Positions 5,426 to 6,327 of a stretch of 6,327 nt of DNA are shown here, piece by piece. The position numbers were made by a program, and so were the translations under genes. A model generated the notes under the pieces. It was not told the origin of the DNA. It worked only from the letters and a program-made list of their open reading frames with translations, and did not search any database. Every line of letters begins with the position of its first letter. The stretch's first letter is position 1. The stretch comes from an uncultured Lachnobacterium sp. Lineage in GTDB: Bacteria; Bacillota; Clostridia; Lachnospirales; Lachnospiraceae. The DNA is taken from contig URLU01000133.1 of assembly GCA_900548765.1 (NCBI GenBank), positions 1-6,327 of the forward strand. Reading direction: 5' to 3'.

Positions 5426-6327
5426 ATGTATTCAATAGTGATACCATGTTATAATTCATCACATACAATAAAAAAGGTTGTTGATTTAACTAGCGAAGAA
5501 TTAAGAAAAATGAATAAAGAGGAATTTGAATTTGTATTAGTTAATGATTGTTCTCCTGATGGAGGAGAGACTATGAAAGTCTTAACAAGTTTGGCGTCAG
5601 AACATAAAAATGTTAAAGTGATTAACTTGGGGAAAAATACAGGACAGCATAATGCAATGATGGCGGGGTTGAGGTGCGCGAAGGGGGATGTAATTATTAG
5701 CATGGATGATGACATGCAGACACATCCATCTCAATTGCCAAAGATGTTTGAAGCCTTTGATGAAGGGTATGATGTTGTGTATGGATATTACCCTAGTAAA
5801 AAGCATTCACTGTTTCGAAACTTTGGAAGTTGGTTTAACCGAATGACGGTATCTGTATTATTAGGAAAGCCGAAGGAAATAACTAGCTCAAGCTTTTGGA
5901 TAATGCGAAAGTATGTTCGCAATAGTATTATAGAGTATACGGGGTCGCATACATATTTGCTGGGATTGATTTTAAGGGCAACTAGAAATATAAAAAGTGT
6001 ACCAGTACAGCATTTTAAAAGAGAGTACGGAGAGTCGGGATATCATTTAAAGCAACTTATAGGTTTATGGTCAAATATTTTGGGTTTTTCTTCAAAACCA
6101 TTGCAGTTAGCAATGCATATGGGAAATATTATGGCGGTAGCAGCATTTATAGGTGCGATTATAATTGTAGTAAAGAAAATTTTGAACCCAGCATTAGCGG
6201 TAGGCTGGCCTTCTACAATGGTAGCAATTTTGTTTTCAACGGGAATTAATTTGATTTTTCTGGGATTGATTGGTGAGTATGTTGGCAGGGTATATTTGCA
6301 TTTGAATAGAGAACCACAATATGTGAT
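5426..6327 (+). CDS. Membrane-anchored family 2 glycosyltransferase (polyprenyl-phosphate sugar transferase type), 3' end missing
   Basis: The frame is open from ATG 5426 to the window edge: 300 complete codons, no stop. Residues 1-120 form a GT-A fold nucleotide-sugar domain: YSIVIPCYNSSHTI at the start, FVLVNDCSPDGG (36-47), NTGQHNAMMAGL (71-82), and the metal-binding acidic motif SMDDDMQTHP (92-101). Two hydrophobic segments near 226-249 and 262-286 are the C-terminal membrane anchor, followed by the characteristic GEYVGRVYLHLNREPQYV. This is the layout of GtrB / ArnC / DPM1-like enzymes, usually 310-330 residues, so probably only 10-30 residues are cut off. Such enzymes load a sugar onto undecaprenyl phosphate at the inner face of the membrane, or add it to a lipid-linked chain. 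Coupled to the WecE-type gene, the donor may be dTDP-Fuc4N or a derivative; this is inference. The start follows a good ribosome site at 5412-5417. Confidence 0.9.
   Translation, partial: MYSIVIPCYNSSHTIKKVVDLTSEELRKMNKEEFEFVLVNDCSPDGGETMKVLTSLASEHKNVKVINLGKNTGQHNAMMAGLRCAKGDVIISMDDDMQTHPSQLPKMFEAFDEGYDVVYGYYPSKKHSLFRNFGSWFNRMTVSVLLGKPKEITSSSFWIMRKYVRNSIIEYTGSHTYLLGLILRATRNIKSVPVQHFKREYGESGYHLKQLIGLWSNILGFSSKPLQLAMHMGNIMAVAAFIGAIIIVVKKILNPALAVGWPSTMVAILFSTGINLIFLGLIGEYVGRVYLHLNREPQYV

Noticed and set aside
6067..6249. 60-codon + strand frame within the glycosyltransferase
   Set aside because: It is an out-of-frame reading of the membrane-anchor coding region; the main frame is continuous with clear family motifs.
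1..6327. tRNA or rRNA genes and riboswitches
   Set aside because: No cloverleaf with conserved T-loop, no rRNA-like stretches and no riboswitch core motif were recognised on either strand by eye; a covariance-model scan was not possible here.

Overview
The window looks like chromosomal DNA of a low-to-mid GC gut Firmicute, most likely Lachnospiraceae / Clostridium cluster XIVa. The signs are strong AGGAG-type ribosome sites, sigma-A-like promoters (TTGACG-17-TATAGT and TTGAAT-17-TACAAT), a GTG start, and a secreted papain-like protease ending in tandem choline-binding-type wall repeats. The genus cannot be fixed from the sequence alone. Every supported gene is on the + strand.

Left part (1-2936): a (TA)9 tract and a good promoter lead into an 872-residue secreted C1-family cysteine protease. 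It has a signal peptide, an intact Gln/Cys/His/Asn catalytic set, a lectin-like domain, an InlB-type B repeat, a Thr/Asn/Pro linker and about nine 20-residue wall-binding repeats. Five bases after its stop is a short coding remnant that resembles the tail of an XRE-type helix-turn-helix regulator. A clear intrinsic terminator then closes the unit.

Middle part (2937-4139): this looks like decayed accessory DNA. A reading frame with a good ribosome site and ATG is broken by TAG at codon 3. It reads as an ImmA-like start joined to a DUF2806-like segment, and it stops inside a perfect 14-bp hairpin where DUF2806 proteins should continue. A second frame with one internal stop begins in the hairpin loop. 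The rest holds only very short frames, one of them with a perfect AGGAGG site. XRE and ImmA-like genes are classic neighbours, so the pieces at 2731-3525 may be the ghost of one XRE/ImmA module, but this is inference.

Right part (4140-6327): a promoter and ribosome site start a surface-glycan operon. Its first gene is a WecE/RffA-type sugar aminotransferase, expected to make dTDP-4-amino-4,6-dideoxygalactose (dTDP-Fuc4N). Its second is a membrane-anchored family 2 glycosyltransferase that runs off the window. Together they suggest synthesis and lipid-linked transfer of an amino sugar into a cell-surface polymer. I see no convincing new biological system. The most unusual material is the decayed module and the hairpin at its end.
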